The position numbers and the translations under genes are program-made. A stretch of DNA of 64,000 bases, taken from positions 158,477,519 to 158,541,518 of the forward strand of contig NC_073693.1 in NCBI RefSeq assembly GCF_029784155.1, given 5' to 3'. A model generated the notes under the pieces. The model saw only the letters and a program-made list of their open reading frames with translations. It was not told where the DNA came from and did no database searches. Shown in pieces: positions 1 to 10,839 of this stretch (its first letter is position 1; each line of letters opens with the position of its first letter). The stretch comes from Uranotaenia lowii. Taxonomy: Eukaryota; Arthropoda; Insecta; Diptera; Culicidae.

Positions 1-1650
1 CCGAGTTTGGATGATGATTTTGCATGAGTGCGAGTGGGATGCAGCTTGAATTTCACCCAGCTTGTAAATTTGTTGTTCGCTTCCATTGGCTATAGTCCCC
101 AAACGAACGAGTGAGATGCAATCTATTTCTATCAGGCCGGCTGGAGTGAGCGATAGTTTGTCTTGTTTTGCTATCCGGGTGTACTCAAACGATTGCTAGA
201 AAATTCCTAAGGGCGACATTTTAAATATGTAGGTATGATTCAAAGAATCGTTCGCTTACTTGAGTTTTAGCTTTAGCTTGCTCCTTGCCTCGGTCATAAT
301 GGTTTTTAAAATGTCTCTCCTTCTTTTATGGGAGTGGAATAAAAAAAAACATGAACATTCACTATCGTATGTTAACTTCAATGGGAACAGATCCATCAAG
401 ATTTCATTTTAAAAAATTGAACAAACGATTTGTTTGCTCGGTTAATAAACATATTTATGTTAACCAATGCAATATTGTGGAACCTATTTGTTCTAGATTG
501 TCATTCTGATGATAGAAATTTTAAACACACCAAAAACTGGAACAAACAAGTGAAACTTTTTTACGTAAGATTATAATTCTGCACGCAAATATCGATTCTA
601 AAAATTGGTTGACATTTCGTACTTTCGACTTTTTGAAAACAACACAGAACATTGTTGTGCTTCTTTCCAGGATATTATCAACGAATTCGTGGGGGCTGTT
701 GTTGTATTAGTGAGGCAAATTTCTTCTAGAGGCGGCCAATTTAAGGAACTCATAAAGGGCCACAATTCGGAACGGGGGCCACAATAAGGAGCATTTCAAT
801 CAATAGTTTGATCAGGTTTATCTCAAATTATCCACCGCTTTAAAGCTAGGATATATTTTTACTACATTTCAGGCTTGTAAGCAATCATATTTGTCTAAGG
901 ACTTTTGAAGGTACATATTACAGGAAGACTACAATCATGGGAAATATAGTCAACCATGCCTTAGGGGCCAAGTTCGGGTACATTTACCCTACTGTTGTCA
1001 ATCCTTTAAAAATTAGCTTATTCAAAATAAGAAAACAAAGTTTATATTGGCTGAAAAAATTATAATTTTTGATATACATTGAAAATTGAAAAATTCTGTG
1101 AAATCTGTGAATATTTCAAAATTCTGTGTTCTGTGACACAGATTCTGTGATGAAAATTTGCTCAAATTTCTGTGAAATAACAGATTTTTCTGTGATTTCG
1201 GCAACCTTGCGACCAAGATGTGCTGAATTGGCTGTTTGCTGATAGCGGCGAGGCTGGTGGGTTGTTTGAATCCAAAATCATAAAAGCCCGAGAAAGCCAC
1301 GAAATTCCGAACGAATGACGGTAAATTAAGTGAAATACAAAAAGAACTAAAGGTGTTTAAATCTAACAGTTTTTCTTTATTTCATTATACTGACGTGGAT
1401 CCGGATTGCCGAAGAGGAATTCCTCTCAACAATTCGACGGGTGACACTGACCAGGGTGGACCAGGATAAACGATTGATGCAACTGGGCGCATTCCATGGT
1501 GGTGGGTGAAGGTTTTTATTTTACTTTTAATGCTTTGTTTAAAAATAAATGTCCAATAATAATAATCATCGTATTTTTTTTTCATTTTTCAATGTTTAAA
1601 ACCTGTATATTTACTAAAAACTGCCAATATCCAGAATGAATTCTCAAATT
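1..1650. other. Intergenic, no gene seen
   Basis: No long open frame, splice-supported exon or RNA gene is visible. Around 1080-1200 the sequence repeats the phrase TTCTGTGA many times in degenerate form. An open frame on the minus strand (1385-1585) is short and unrecognised. I treat the stretch as non-coding, probably old repeat sequence. Confidence 0.5.
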
Positions 1651-1682
1651 TTACATCACGATGTATTTTTGCACGACAAGCC

Positions 1683-1791
1683 GTTCCATTTTCGTGCATC
1701 GCTTTTGATCTAAATTTACACGCCGTGATAGAATTTTAGATCGAAAACTAAGTTCCGTTTATGTGCATCGCTTTCGATCTAAAATTACACG
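1683..1791. repeat. Two-copy direct repeat, possible MITE remnant
   Basis: A roughly 40-bp segment beginning GTTCC and ending TTACACG occurs at 1683-1722 and again at 1752-1791, a period of 69 bp. Both copies contain GCATCGCTTT and GATCTAAA. Between them (about 1731) lies a reverse-complement relative, TTTTAGATCGAAAA. The mixture of direct and inverted copies suggests a degraded inverted-repeat element, but no target duplication was found. Confidence 0.4.
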
Positions 1792-1812
1792 AATTATTTT
1801 TGCTGTGTATTT

Positions 1813-2335
1813 GTATGTTGTTATGCGTCAAACTTGTAAATATTTTTTGAAATGGTTGGTTAATTCTAAAAAGATTTTAGAAAAAAGAAAAAAAGTTATT
1901 GCTAGCCCTTAAAATATAAAAATTTTGAGGGTTACGTTGTTTCGTAACAAAACAAAAGCTGTCCAAGAACAACTTTTTTGTAAATGATAAAATTTGATTT
2001 TACTGTTCACTTTTTGTTCGATTGATTTTTCAATAAACACACGTTATGGAAATAAATAATTTGATTTACGTTTTTGTTTTTGTAAGACATTAGTTATTTT
2101 TTGCATTTACGGTTTATGAATAATGTTTATCAAGTTATTTCGTGAGACAGTATACTATGAAGATAAATTAATAAACACTAAAATGAAAAAAAAATTGTTA
2201 AATTATTCGTCAAAATATGCTATTTTGCCATTTGGTCCTTTTTCGTGGACCTATGAAAATCCGTTTGCCAGGTCAAAAGACTCAATTATCCCATTAGCAC
2301 AATTTTATTCAAAAATATATTCATATTAGCGCAGC
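1813..2335. other. Intergenic, no gene seen
   Basis: AT-rich sequence with no coding signal beyond a 68-codon open frame at 2123-2329 that resembles nothing I know. No LTR matching the one at 7693-8710 was found here, so the 5' end of the BEL element is not present. Confidence 0.5.
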
Positions 2336-2406
2336 GAACTAAAGAGCCGCAGGTTTACATCAAAAGAGCCGCATGCGGCTCGCGAGCCGCAGGTTGCCGA
2401 CCTATG
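2336..2406. mobile_element. hAT-type transposon terminus
   Basis: Read on the minus strand from 2406, the end starts CATAGGTCGGCAACCTGCGG and continues into paired GCGGCTC/GAGCCGC segments. This closely matches the well-known end of hAT elements in animals, which usually begins CAGGGGTCGGCAACC. Only this end was recognised. No matching terminus or 8-bp target duplication was found upstream. It abuts BEL Gag coding sequence directly at 2407, so the hAT either inserted into the BEL element or was joined to it by a deletion. Family recognition is from memory of the terminal consensus. Confidence 0.7.
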
Positions 2407-2434
2407 CTCTAGACGATCAGAAAAGGCGAAGGAG

Positions 2435-5400
2435 ATGCAGCTGAGAGCTTTAGAAGCCAGACAGGAACTGGAAAAGAGGCAGCTTGAGGAACGTCTTGCC
2501 TTGGAGGAGGAACTTTTGGAATCCAGCGATAGCGAAGCAGAGACGGTGATGAGTAATAAGCAGCTTGAAGATTGGTTAGATGAAACTGAATGCGTTAGAG
2601 TTGAGGAAGATGACATTAATGAGATACGGGCGAATCAAACTCCGTTACCGAAATACTCAGTTAACCCGCAGATGCTTGCTAAACCAGGAATGTCGCGAAC
2701 TCAACAACAACCTACGTATGTGTCTGTCGATCGCCACTCGCAAATGAGACACACCTCAACGCCACGAGAGGTTGGAACATGCTTGAAAGAGAATACAGAA
2801 AAAGCTGTAGCCTTGAATAAAAATCATCTAGCGGCACGACAGACTGTGAAGGATCTTCCTAGGTTCGGTGGTGATCCCGAAGATTGGCCCAGGTTCATAG
2901 CGGCGTTTGAACGAACGTCTAGAATGTGTGCATTCGGAAACGATGAACTCCTTGACCGACTTGAAAGATGTCTTCAAGACAGGGCACTGAACGCTGTGAA
3001 ATGTTTACTTTTACATCCTGATAATGTTCCGACCATAATGAATCGCTTACAAACATTGTTTGGAAACCCAGATTCAATCATCGAGACAATGATTAGGCGA
3101 GTAAGGATGATGCCACCTCCTAAAGCGGAAAGAATGGAATCGATTATAGATTTCGGTGTCGGAGTACAAAATCTTTGCGCAACAATCCAAGCGTGCGGAA
3201 TGGATGAACGCTTATACAATGCTACGTTGATACAAGAATTGGTTGAAGTTCTTCCTTATCCTTTGAAAGACAAATGGGCAAGGCATATTTACAAAACAGG
3301 CGCTAGCTCTTTGTTAGAATTCAACGAATGGATCGGAAGAATTGTTGAGGCTTATAGTCTGGTAACGAGACCACAGGTGTGGGTTAAATCATCAGGAAAA
3401 ACGAAAAGAGATGAAGCCTATCTGCATGTTCACATCGATTCGCCCATTGAAGCTATTGGTGGAAACTGCCTTGCATGCAATGGAGAATGCGCTGGTCTGA
3501 ACGAGTGTCCCCGCTTCAATGAAATGACAACTGCATCCCGTTGGTCTCTTGTGAATGATAAGAAAATTTGTCGCAAATGTCTTAAAAGGCACTTCAAGGC
3601 ATGTGAAGTAAGGGTTCAATGCAACAAAAATGGCTGTCAGTATTTACATCACTTTCTTCTGCATGACGAAAATAAGCACAAAGTCAATATCCGAAAAATT
3701 CCACAAAACTCATCTTGCAATACCCATTACCGTTCACATGAGGAGATTCTACTTAAATACGTACCAGTTACTGTTTACGGAAAGAATAAATCTATTACAA
3801 CGTATGCCTTTTTTGACGCAGGGTCTACCTGTACGTTGATGGAGCATAGTTTGTGGAACGAATTGAATATGGAAGGAGAACAGTACCCACTCTGCATAAA
3901 CTGGACGGCAGGGCAGGGGAGGTATGAAGCTGATTCTGTTAAGTTCTCCGTTGATATAAGTGGCACTTCGAATAAAAAAAATAAGTTCCTTCTTTCGAGT
4001 GTACACACAGTACGAAGCCTGGATCTTCCGTCACAGAGTTTGTGCCTTTCGGAATTAGTGAAACATTTTCACCATCTGTCTAACATACCGGTGGAGTCGT
4101 ATGAGAATGTCAAACCAAGGATTTTGTTAGGAATGGATAACATTCGTCTGGAGTACCCATTCGATTCTAAGGAGGGTGCTGAGAATCAACCAACTGCAGT
4201 TTTGACACGCTTAGGATGGATTATTTATGGACCCTGCCTTGTGCCAGGATCGGCATTCTCCGAAGAAAATAAGCAAGCTTTTACCTATCACATTTGTCAA
4301 TGCGAAACGCTTAATTCAGCAGTAAGAGATTATTTTTCATTCGATAGCCTGGGTATTTCAACAAGTAGCGATCGATTATCTTCAGATGATTCGCGAGCAT
4401 TAGATCTATTGAGATCAAAAACTGCATATGCGAAGGGGAGGTATGAAACCTGTTTGCTTTGGAGATATGATGACGTGATACTTCCAGACAGCAAAGCGAT
4501 GGCTATGAAACGACATCTTTGCTTGGAAAAACGTATGATTAGAGAACCTAAGATGGCTAAAGAACTGCAACAGAAGCTCTTGGAGTACGAGTTCAAAGGT
4601 TACACTCGCAAACTTTCACCACAAGAAGAAAGTGAACATCAAGGTCGCCAATGGTATCTTCCTATTTTTCCTGTTTTCAACCCAAATAAACCTGGAAAAC
4701 TGCGTATCGTTTGGGACGCAGCGTCGAAAGTCCGTGGTGTCTCCTTAAATTCATTCTTACTGAAAGGACCCGACCAAGTCGTTGCACTGCCCCATGTACT
4801 TCTAAGATTTCGTGAATACCGTATAGCTGTTTCGGGGGACATTAGAGAAATGTTCCATCAAGTTGGCATCAACGAACTTGACCAACATTGTCAACGCTTT
4901 TTATGGAACGATGGTGTCATCGGGAAGACTCCGACGGTGTACGTTATGCAGGTGATGACATTCGGTGCAAGCTGCTCACCAAGTAGTGCACAGTATGTTA
5001 AAAATACGAATGCGGATCGATTTGTCAACAAATACCCGGAAGCAGTATACGCGATCCGCTCTGGAACATATGTGGATGATATGCTTATCAGCGTCGAAAC
5101 AGAGAGAGAAGCAATCCAACTAGTAAAGGACGTGCGTATGATACACTCGGAAGGAGGATTCGAAATACGAAGTTGGTTGTCCAATTCGGGACAAGTGTTA
5201 AAAGCTTTGGGAGAAAATTCAACTTCTCAGAAGGATTTGAATGTAGACAACGAGTTAGGCTCAGAGAAGGTTTTGGGAATGTGGTGGAATACGGTTGAAG
5301 ATATATTTACATTCAAGGTGCCACGCAGATGCAACCAAGAGATAATGTCCGGCACCGAGACACCCACTAAAAGAGAAGTTCTTCGAGTTCTCATGCTTAT

Positions 5401-7672
5401 ATATGATCCACTAGGAATGCTCTCTAATTTCTTAATGTATTTAAAAGTTCTACTGCAAGAAATTTGGCGATCTGGAGTCGGGTGGGATGAACCAATACAC
5501 GATGAACAGTTGTCGAAGTGGCGTACATGGCTAAATGTTTTAAAACAGGTAGAAACTGTTTCAGTTCCTCGATGTTATCGAAGATTCACGTCAGCAAATC
5601 ACAGTACTAAGGTTCAGCTACACGTATTTGTGGATGCCAGCGAAAACGGATATGCGGCAGTCGCATACTTTCGGTTCGAAGAATCTAACCAAATAGAGTG
5701 TGCCTTCATCACTTCGAAAACGCGTGTTGCTCCCTTACGATATGTTTCCATCCCACGCTTGGAACTCCAAGCCGCCGTCATCGGTGTACGACTAGCAAAC
5801 GATATCGGAGAAAGTCATCGTATACATACGTCACAGAGATTTTTTTGGACCGATTCAAGGGACGTGTTGTGTTGGATACGTTCAGACCACAGGAGATACA
5901 GCAAATTTGTAGCCGCCAGAGTAGGAGAAATTTTGGAAAACTCTGAAATCTCAGAGTGGAATTGGATTGAGTCCTCCGAAAATGTTGCTGACGAAGGAAC
6001 TAAGTGGCAAAAAATCCCGGACTTTTCCACATCCAACAGGTGGTTCAATGGCCCGAAATTCATTCGTCAGGAACAAACATTGTGGCCAACACAACCATCC
6101 TTCTATAGGACTACAACGAATGAGCTTCAGAAGTTTATTAACATTCACATCATTCAACAACCACCCTTTGATGTTACAACATTCTCTAAATGGTGGAAGC
6201 TGGTACGCGTGATATCATTTGTAATACGATACCTACAAAACATCAGAGCTACTATACAAGAAAAAAAACTATCTACTGGAGTTCTCACTCAAAGCGAATT
6301 GCGAGCTGCAGAGATTTGTATCTTACGTCAAGCGCAGAAAGATGTGTATGCTGAGGAAATCTCGTTGCTGTCTTCATCTGATAAAAATATCACTCTACCA
6401 AAAAGAAGTCCTCTCTTTAAAGTATCCCCATTCCTCGACGCAAACGGTGTCTTACGTATGCGCGGGCGTATTGGATCCTGTACGTTTGTTGATTTGAACA
6501 CTGCTCATCCTATAATTCTGCCTAAAGATCATCACGTCACAATACTGATCGTGCAATTTATGCATGAGCGTTACCATCACATTAATAATGAAACTGTTGT
6601 CAACGAATTGCGCCAGCTTTATCAAATTCCAATGCTACGAAGAGTGTGTGATAAAATTCGACGGAAATGTCAAGTTTGCAAAATTGTCAAAGCAAATCCT
6701 CAACCTCCACTCATGGCTGACCTACCATTCGCCAGGCTCGCTGCTTATTCTAGACCCTTTTCCTACGTTGGGATAGATTACTTTGGACCGTTGAATGTAG
6801 TTGTTGGAAGACGCGTCGAGAAAAGATGGGGAGTTCTCTTAACTTGTTTGGTAGTAAGAGCTGTCCATATCGAAATTGCGCATTCGCTCAACACCAGCTC
6901 TTGCATCATGGCCTTACACAACTTTATAGCCAGACGTGGGAAACCATTGGAGATCTTTAGCGATCGCGGAACAAATTTTGTAGGCGCAAATAGAGAGCTG
7001 AAACATGCGCTTCGGGACATGGATCATGACAGACTAATGGAAGAGTTCACCTCTACGGATATTAAATGGACATTTTTACCGCCAAGTAGCCCACACATGG
7101 GTGGGAGTTGGGAGCGATTGATACAATCTGTGAAGAAGACCCTCAGCAACATGAAGCTCCCTAGACTCCCCACAGATGAAGTACTGCGTAACGCACTTCT
7201 GGAGATAGAAAACATCATCAACTCACGACCCCTCACTTACCTACCGATAGAAAATTCAGACACCGAAGCCCTTACTCCGAACCACTTCCTGCTGGGATCT
7301 TCCAGTGGATTGAAACCTGTAGTACCGTACGAAGACGACTTGAATACTTTGAGAAACACTTGGAAGACCTCTCAAGTATATGCTAATTATTTTTGGAAAA
7401 GATGGTTACGAGAATATCTTCCAACGATAACTCGCCGTACAAAATGGCACTATAATGTGAAACCCATCGAAGTAGATGACATCGTAGTCATCGTAGACAA
7501 CGACCTTCCAAGGAACTTGTGGCCAAAAGGAATTGTCACTAGCATCACGAAAAGTCGAGACGGACAAGTCCGTAGTGCAACGGTGAGAACTGCATGTAAT
7601 ACCTACGATCGACCAGCGGTGAAGTTAGCAGTACTAGACGTCGGCGCAACGAGTAGTAAGCAGAATTCATAA
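2435..7672 (+). CDS. BEL/Pao Gag-Pol polyprotein
   Basis: This 1745-codon polyprotein carries out retrotransposition through Gag particle, protease, reverse transcriptase, RNase H and integrase. Domains in order: charged coiled-coil N-terminus (1-60); Gag region of the DUF1759 type (about 138-310, with FGGDPEDWPRF); Cys/His-rich zinc region (about 345-410); aspartic protease with FFDAGSTCTLM (Asp near 461); reverse transcriptase with GKLRIVWDAAS and catalytic YVDD (near 880); Pao-type RNase H (about 1058-1170, FVDASENG, TDSRD); integrase with a Cys/His zinc region (CQVC) and DDE residues in VGIDYFGPL (near 1447), FSDRGTNF (near 1509) and GGSWERL (near 1560). No stop or frameshift lies within 5.2 kb, which suggests recent insertion. 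The chosen ATG is the first after the hAT junction. The native start is probably lost, because the frame is open upstream of it. Confidence 0.93.
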   Translation: MQLRALEARQELEKRQLEERLALEEELLESSDSEAETVMSNKQLEDWLDETECVRVEEDDINEIRANQTPLPKYSVNPQMLAKPGMSRTQQQPTYVSVDRHSQMRHTSTPREVGTCLKENTEKAVALNKNHLAARQTVKDLPRFGGDPEDWPRFIAAFERTSRMCAFGNDELLDRLERCLQDRALNAVKCLLLHPDNVPTIMNRLQTLFGNPDSIIETMIRRVRMMPPPKAERMESIIDFGVGVQNLCATIQACGMDERLYNATLIQELVEVLPYPLKDKWARHIYKTGASSLLEFNEWIGRIVEAYSLVTRPQVWVKSSGKTKRDEAYLHVHIDSPIEAIGGNCLACNGECAGLNECPRFNEMTTASRWSLVNDKKICRKCLKRHFKACEVRVQCNKNGCQYLHHFLLHDENKHKVNIRKIPQNSSCNTHYRSHEEILLKYVPVTVYGKNKSITTYAFFDAGSTCTLMEHSLWNELNMEGEQYPLCINWTAGQGRYEADSVKFSVDISGTSNKKNKFLLSSVHTVRSLDLPSQSLCLSELVKHFHHLSNIPVESYENVKPRILLGMDNIRLEYPFDSKEGAENQPTAVLTRLGWIIYGPCLVPGSAFSEENKQAFTYHICQCETLNSAVRDYFSFDSLGISTSSDRLSSDDSRALDLLRSKTAYAKGRYETCLLWRYDDVILPDSKAMAMKRHLCLEKRMIREPKMAKELQQKLLEYEFKGYTRKLSPQEESEHQGRQWYLPIFPVFNPNKPGKLRIVWDAASKVRGVSLNSFLLKGPDQVVALPHVLLRFREYRIAVSGDIREMFHQVGINELDQHCQRFLWNDGVIGKTPTVYVMQVMTFGASCSPSSAQYVKNTNADRFVNKYPEAVYAIRSGTYVDDMLISVETEREAIQLVKDVRMIHSEGGFEIRSWLSNSGQVLKALGENSTSQKDLNVDNELGSEKVLGMWWNTVEDIFTFKVPRRCNQEIMSGTETPTKREVLRVLMLIYDPLGMLSNFLMYLKVLLQEIWRSGVGWDEPIHDEQLSKWRTWLNVLKQVETVSVPRCYRRFTSANHSTKVQLHVFVDASENGYAAVAYFRFEESNQIECAFITSKTRVAPLRYVSIPRLELQAAVIGVRLANDIGESHRIHTSQRFFWTDSRDVLCWIRSDHRRYSKFVAARVGEILENSEISEWNWIESSENVADEGTKWQKIPDFSTSNRWFNGPKFIRQEQTLWPTQPSFYRTTTNELQKFINIHIIQQPPFDVTTFSKWWKLVRVISFVIRYLQNIRATIQEKKLSTGVLTQSELRAAEICILRQAQKDVYAEEISLLSSSDKNITLPKRSPLFKVSPFLDANGVLRMRGRIGSCTFVDLNTAHPIILPKDHHVTILIVQFMHERYHHINNETVVNELRQLYQIPMLRRVCDKIRRKCQVCKIVKANPQPPLMADLPFARLAAYSRPFSYVGIDYFGPLNVVVGRRVEKRWGVLLTCLVVRAVHIEIAHSLNTSSCIMALHNFIARRGKPLEIFSDRGTNFVGANRELKHALRDMDHDRLMEEFTSTDIKWTFLPPSSPHMGGSWERLIQSVKKTLSNMKLPRLPTDEVLRNALLEIENIINSRPLTYLPIENSDTEALTPNHFLLGSSSGLKPVVPYEDDLNTLRNTWKTSQVYANYFWKRWLREYLPTITRRTKWHYNVKPIEVDDIVVIVDNDLPRNLWPKGIVTSITKSRDGQVRSATVRTACNTYDRPAVKLAVLDVGATSSKQNS

Positions 7673-7680
7673 TTCTGCGT

Positions 7681-7692
7681 ACTGCGGGGGAG
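7681..7692 (+). promoter_or_regulatory. Polypurine tract of the BEL element
   Basis: A GCGGGGGAG purine run lies between the Gag-Pol stop and the TGTTACG start of the LTR. Its position and composition fit the plus-strand primer tract of LTR retroelements. Confidence 0.7.
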
Positions 7693-8710
7693 TGTTACGT
7701 CATACACGAACGCGCCGGTGCTACCAACGAGCCCCCACCAGAGTTCGCCTGTCATGGCCCACGATGAGAAAGAAAAGGAGAGAGAAACTAAACAACGGCA
7801 TGTCATATCAAAAACGCATGTGATCCAGAAGGCAAACAATTCTAAACCATTTTGAGTATTCCGTTATTAACTGCCTGGTAATACTGAACTTTAAGTTGCA
7901 CAGTTGTAAGGTAGTTAGTTGGCATCCACATTCACCGGTATTTTGCTAAAAGAGTTTAGAATAGTACATTTGTTTTAAGGATAAATTTATGCTCTTTATA
8001 GTTCATGCAGTAAGGTGTTCTAGTGACTATAGTTCATGCAGTTAGGTGTACTATTGACTAGTGACTAGTACAGTTAATGTTAATGACAGACTGACTAGTA
8101 CTACAGGTAACATACAATCATTGATGACAGCACACTGAAACATGCACTTAACGTTAAACTTATGCTAGGTCTCACGCAACATGAACGAACAGTACCGTAC
8201 TGGGTAGAACTCCGAACAGCGACGAGAAACATTTATATACAAACCGTAAGTCATCTGATATTAATTTAATGACGGTGCACAGAAGCATAAAAATATCGTT
8301 GAACTTATGTCAGGTTTCACGCCCCGTGAGTTAAAACTCCCACACTAGGTCGAAATTCGGACAGCACACCGATTATTAAAAAACGTAAGTCACCTGTAGA
8401 AAAACGATTGCGCATGAACATAACACAACAGAACTTGAATTAAAAATTAAACTTATGTTAGGTCTCACGGAACACGATAAACTATTACCGTACGGGATCG
8501 CATTCCAGACAGCAAACGAGATACGATAAAACACTAAACGTAAGTCATCTAATGATAACAATATCATCTCAGTTTATACAATCAAAGTTTTCGCGTTACT
8601 AACGTAGTTTACCCTATTGTATATCGCTTGCAGGAGAAACCACTGATTAATAAAATCTGTTCAAATTCACGGAAGTCGATCGTACCGTCTTGTTACCAGC
8701 TTCGGGAACA
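7693..8710 (+). repeat. 3' LTR of the BEL element
   Basis: The LTR starts TGTTACG right after the polypurine tract. I place its end at the CA of TTCGGGAACA (8710), because recognisable reverse transcriptase coding sequence of the interrupted minus-strand element begins next. An AATAAA signal lies at 8649-8654, near the expected R/U5 boundary. Without a 5' LTR for comparison the right boundary is inference. The roughly 1-kb length is made up in large part by three internal repeats. Confidence 0.7.
8157..8580 (+). repeat. Three diverged ~146-bp tandem repeats in the LTR
   Basis: Units begin at 8157, 8302 and 8450 with AACTTATG, followed by AGGTCTCACG-like sequence, then ACAGC, and end with ACGTAAGTCATCT-like sequence (near 8243, 8381 and 8537). 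The copies are clearly related but diverged by many substitutions, so the array is older than this insertion. GTAAGT in each unit resembles a 5' splice site. Confidence 0.75.
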
Positions 8711-10010
8711 AAACGTTTCAAAAAAGTTGCTGGTATACCGTCCGGGCCCGTAGAGGTAGAATTTTTTAACTTTGCTGTCGCTTTCAAGATGGCTGCATCT
8801 TCAATTAGGAATCTATTCAAAGATGAACCTAGAGGTAAAATATTCCGGACAGCCCAGGCTAGTTGCTCTGAAGAAATGCCCTCAGTTGTAAAGACGCTTG
8901 AGAATTTCCTGGCGGAGAGCTCACAAATTTCGGGGTAGGAATTTTTTACGTTCTTCCAAAAAATTTTCGGACTGGTCTTGAAGTTTCGCTGTAGCCGATT
9001 AAGATAATTCTGGTAGCAGCGCTTACTGGTTTTTTATACTTGTACTTGTTATAGTTACGAAGAGCACGTTTTTAGCTGTCTTCAGTTGCCGCAGTTCTTC
9101 AGTGACCCACAGAGTCCGTAGATTAGCACCTAAGCTACGTTTCAGCACATGGCGATCGATAGTGTGATTAAGGATATTCGTAAATTTCTCTGCAGCTGCG
9201 TTGGGATCAGAGAGATCGAGCTCAACTTCCCATTCGATGGATTCCAGAACGCGCACGATAGCTTCGGAATCCATATTCTTGAAACCTTTATAGTAAGACG
9301 TTTTCTCAATGGGAGAATATAACCTAGTGGCACCGAGTGAGACCACTAGAGCTGGGTGATGTAGGACAGCTTTGACGAGTGGAGCGGGAGCTAAATCGAT
9401 CGTCGAAATCCTGAACCCTTCGTTAACAAAGCAGAGGTCAAGCATCCTGCCGTTCTCGTTTTCAACGTTATTTATCTGACGTAGAGTCACTGTGCTTAAG
9501 ACATCTAAGTAGACGCTGCAGGGTGCCGTGAAAGAAGAACCGCAGGATCTGGAAACAGAAAGCCGCCTTGTGAAGAGCACCATTTTAAGCCAGGCATGTT
9601 GAAGTTGCCGATGACGAGGATGTCATCTTCAGGAGAGCAAATGGAACTGACGTTAAAAAGGCAACGTGAAAAAGATTCGGCTACAACCAGGTCACTGGAA
9701 CGATCAGGAGGCACGTACATTACGCACACATAGAGTTTCCGATCACCAAGATTGATGCGGTTCCAAAGAATTTCCAGATTAACCAAAGAATCGTCTTCAA
9801 TAAGCATGGCGGGGAGTTTAGATTTAACGGCAAGTAACACACCGCCTCCGGTCGACTTTTTGCTGTTGAGTGGACTTTGATCGTAACGAAACACTGCGTA
9901 ATCAGAGCCGATAACCTGATTAGATAGAATGCGGTCGTTAAGCCATGTTTCAGTAAGGGCGATAATGTCATAGCAGGAACACGAATTGGCGAGAAAATAG
10001 TCAATCAAGC
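8711..10010 (-). pseudogene. CR1-group non-LTR retrotransposon ORF2, broken
   Basis: Read on the minus strand, this encodes an apurinic-type endonuclease (about 10008-9505, with ALTETWLND and MYVPPDRSSD), a linker (9583-9023) and the start of a reverse transcriptase (about 8840-8711, with TGPDGIPATFLKRF). The frame shifts at least twice. The usual catalytic GDFN of the endonuclease reads GNFN here, an Asp-to-Asn change that should inactivate it. The BEL LTR cuts off the rest of the reverse transcriptase, and that missing part is not found on the other side of BEL. It is related to, but clearly diverged from, the plus-strand element at 31683-36286. Confidence 0.85.
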
Positions 10011-10119
10011 AAGAATTGACACCACCATCATTCTGATAGTAAATGTTAATCGAGTCGGCTGATTCAGAAGCAGAACAGGAACGACGATCACTGGAAAGGG
10101 AAATTACATCAGGCGGAGA

Positions 10120-10800
10120 AGGACTGTCGGTGATATAATACTTGCCAGATAACGCAGGCCTTCACCACAGACGAATTCAGGGCCGGGACGACTGTTGACG
10201 CTGGCTGGAATCAGCGCGACTGAGTCGAAGGGCTCAGGGGTCTCCGTAATTCCTAGTTCGTTGCGTCCCGGTGCTGGAGGCCCAGAAGAAGTCATAGGAT
10301 TAACGAGGTCCGGAAGATTTGACGGAGTGCATCTGTGGTAGAGTGGAAACAAGATACGCGAAGAGCATGTTCTTAACATAACCTGGTACTTGCCTGGAGA
10401 GGAGGAACTCAGGGCCAGGACGACTGAAGACGCAGGCAGGAAACAGCGCGACTAAGTCGATGGGCTCCGGGGTCTCCATAAAGCTCAAGTCGATGCATCC
10501 TGGTGTTGAATCCCAAAAAGAAAATGCCGAGGCTTTTGCGGGAAATAAATGCTGGTAGCTCTCGGAACGTCTGTGGTGGTGTAAAATATTATCAAACAGA
10601 GATAATGTTCTCGAAGAAAATAAATACTTGCCTGGGAATGCAGGCTGGAGAGCCTCATTACCACGATCGAACTCAGGGCTGGGACGGCTGATGATGCTGG
10701 CTGGAAACTGTGCGACTGAGTCGAGGGGCTATGAGGTCTCCAAAGTGCTCAATTCGTTGCGGTGTCCCACTTCTTCGCCACGTCACCCGGAAAAGATCCT
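10120..10800 (-). repeat. Three tandem units 5' of the CR1-group ORF2
   Basis: Three related segments contain TACTTGCC (near 10137, 10387 and 10623; GGCAAGTA on the coding strand), followed by CAGGGC and GGACG motifs and GGGCT(C/A)..GGTCTCC. On the minus strand they encode variants of a peptide with ETPEPxDxVAxxPAxxxSRPGPEF. Spacing is about 240-250 bp. The plus-strand CR1-group element carries an analogous set at 32450-33120 whose units also close with GGCAAGTAT. Confidence 0.7.
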
Positions 10801-10839
10801 AGTGACGCTATTGCTGGTACGCTTAATACTCATCCATCC

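Larger units (their letters stand above)
2407..8710 (+). mobile_element. BEL/Pao LTR retrotransposon, 5' truncated
   Basis: The element comprises an open Gag-Pol frame (2435-7672), a purine-rich tract just after it, and a 3' LTR (7693-8710). The reading frame stays open upstream of the first ATG as far as the hAT end at 2406, so part of Gag, the leader and the 5' LTR are missing. On its right it interrupts the reverse transcriptase of a minus-strand CR1-group element. It is therefore younger than that element but has since lost its own left end. With no 5' LTR its age cannot be read from LTR divergence. Confidence 0.9.

Noticed and set aside
1..2335. 5' LTR of the BEL element
   Set aside because: No match to TGTTACG-start LTR sequence or its internal repeats could be found by eye.
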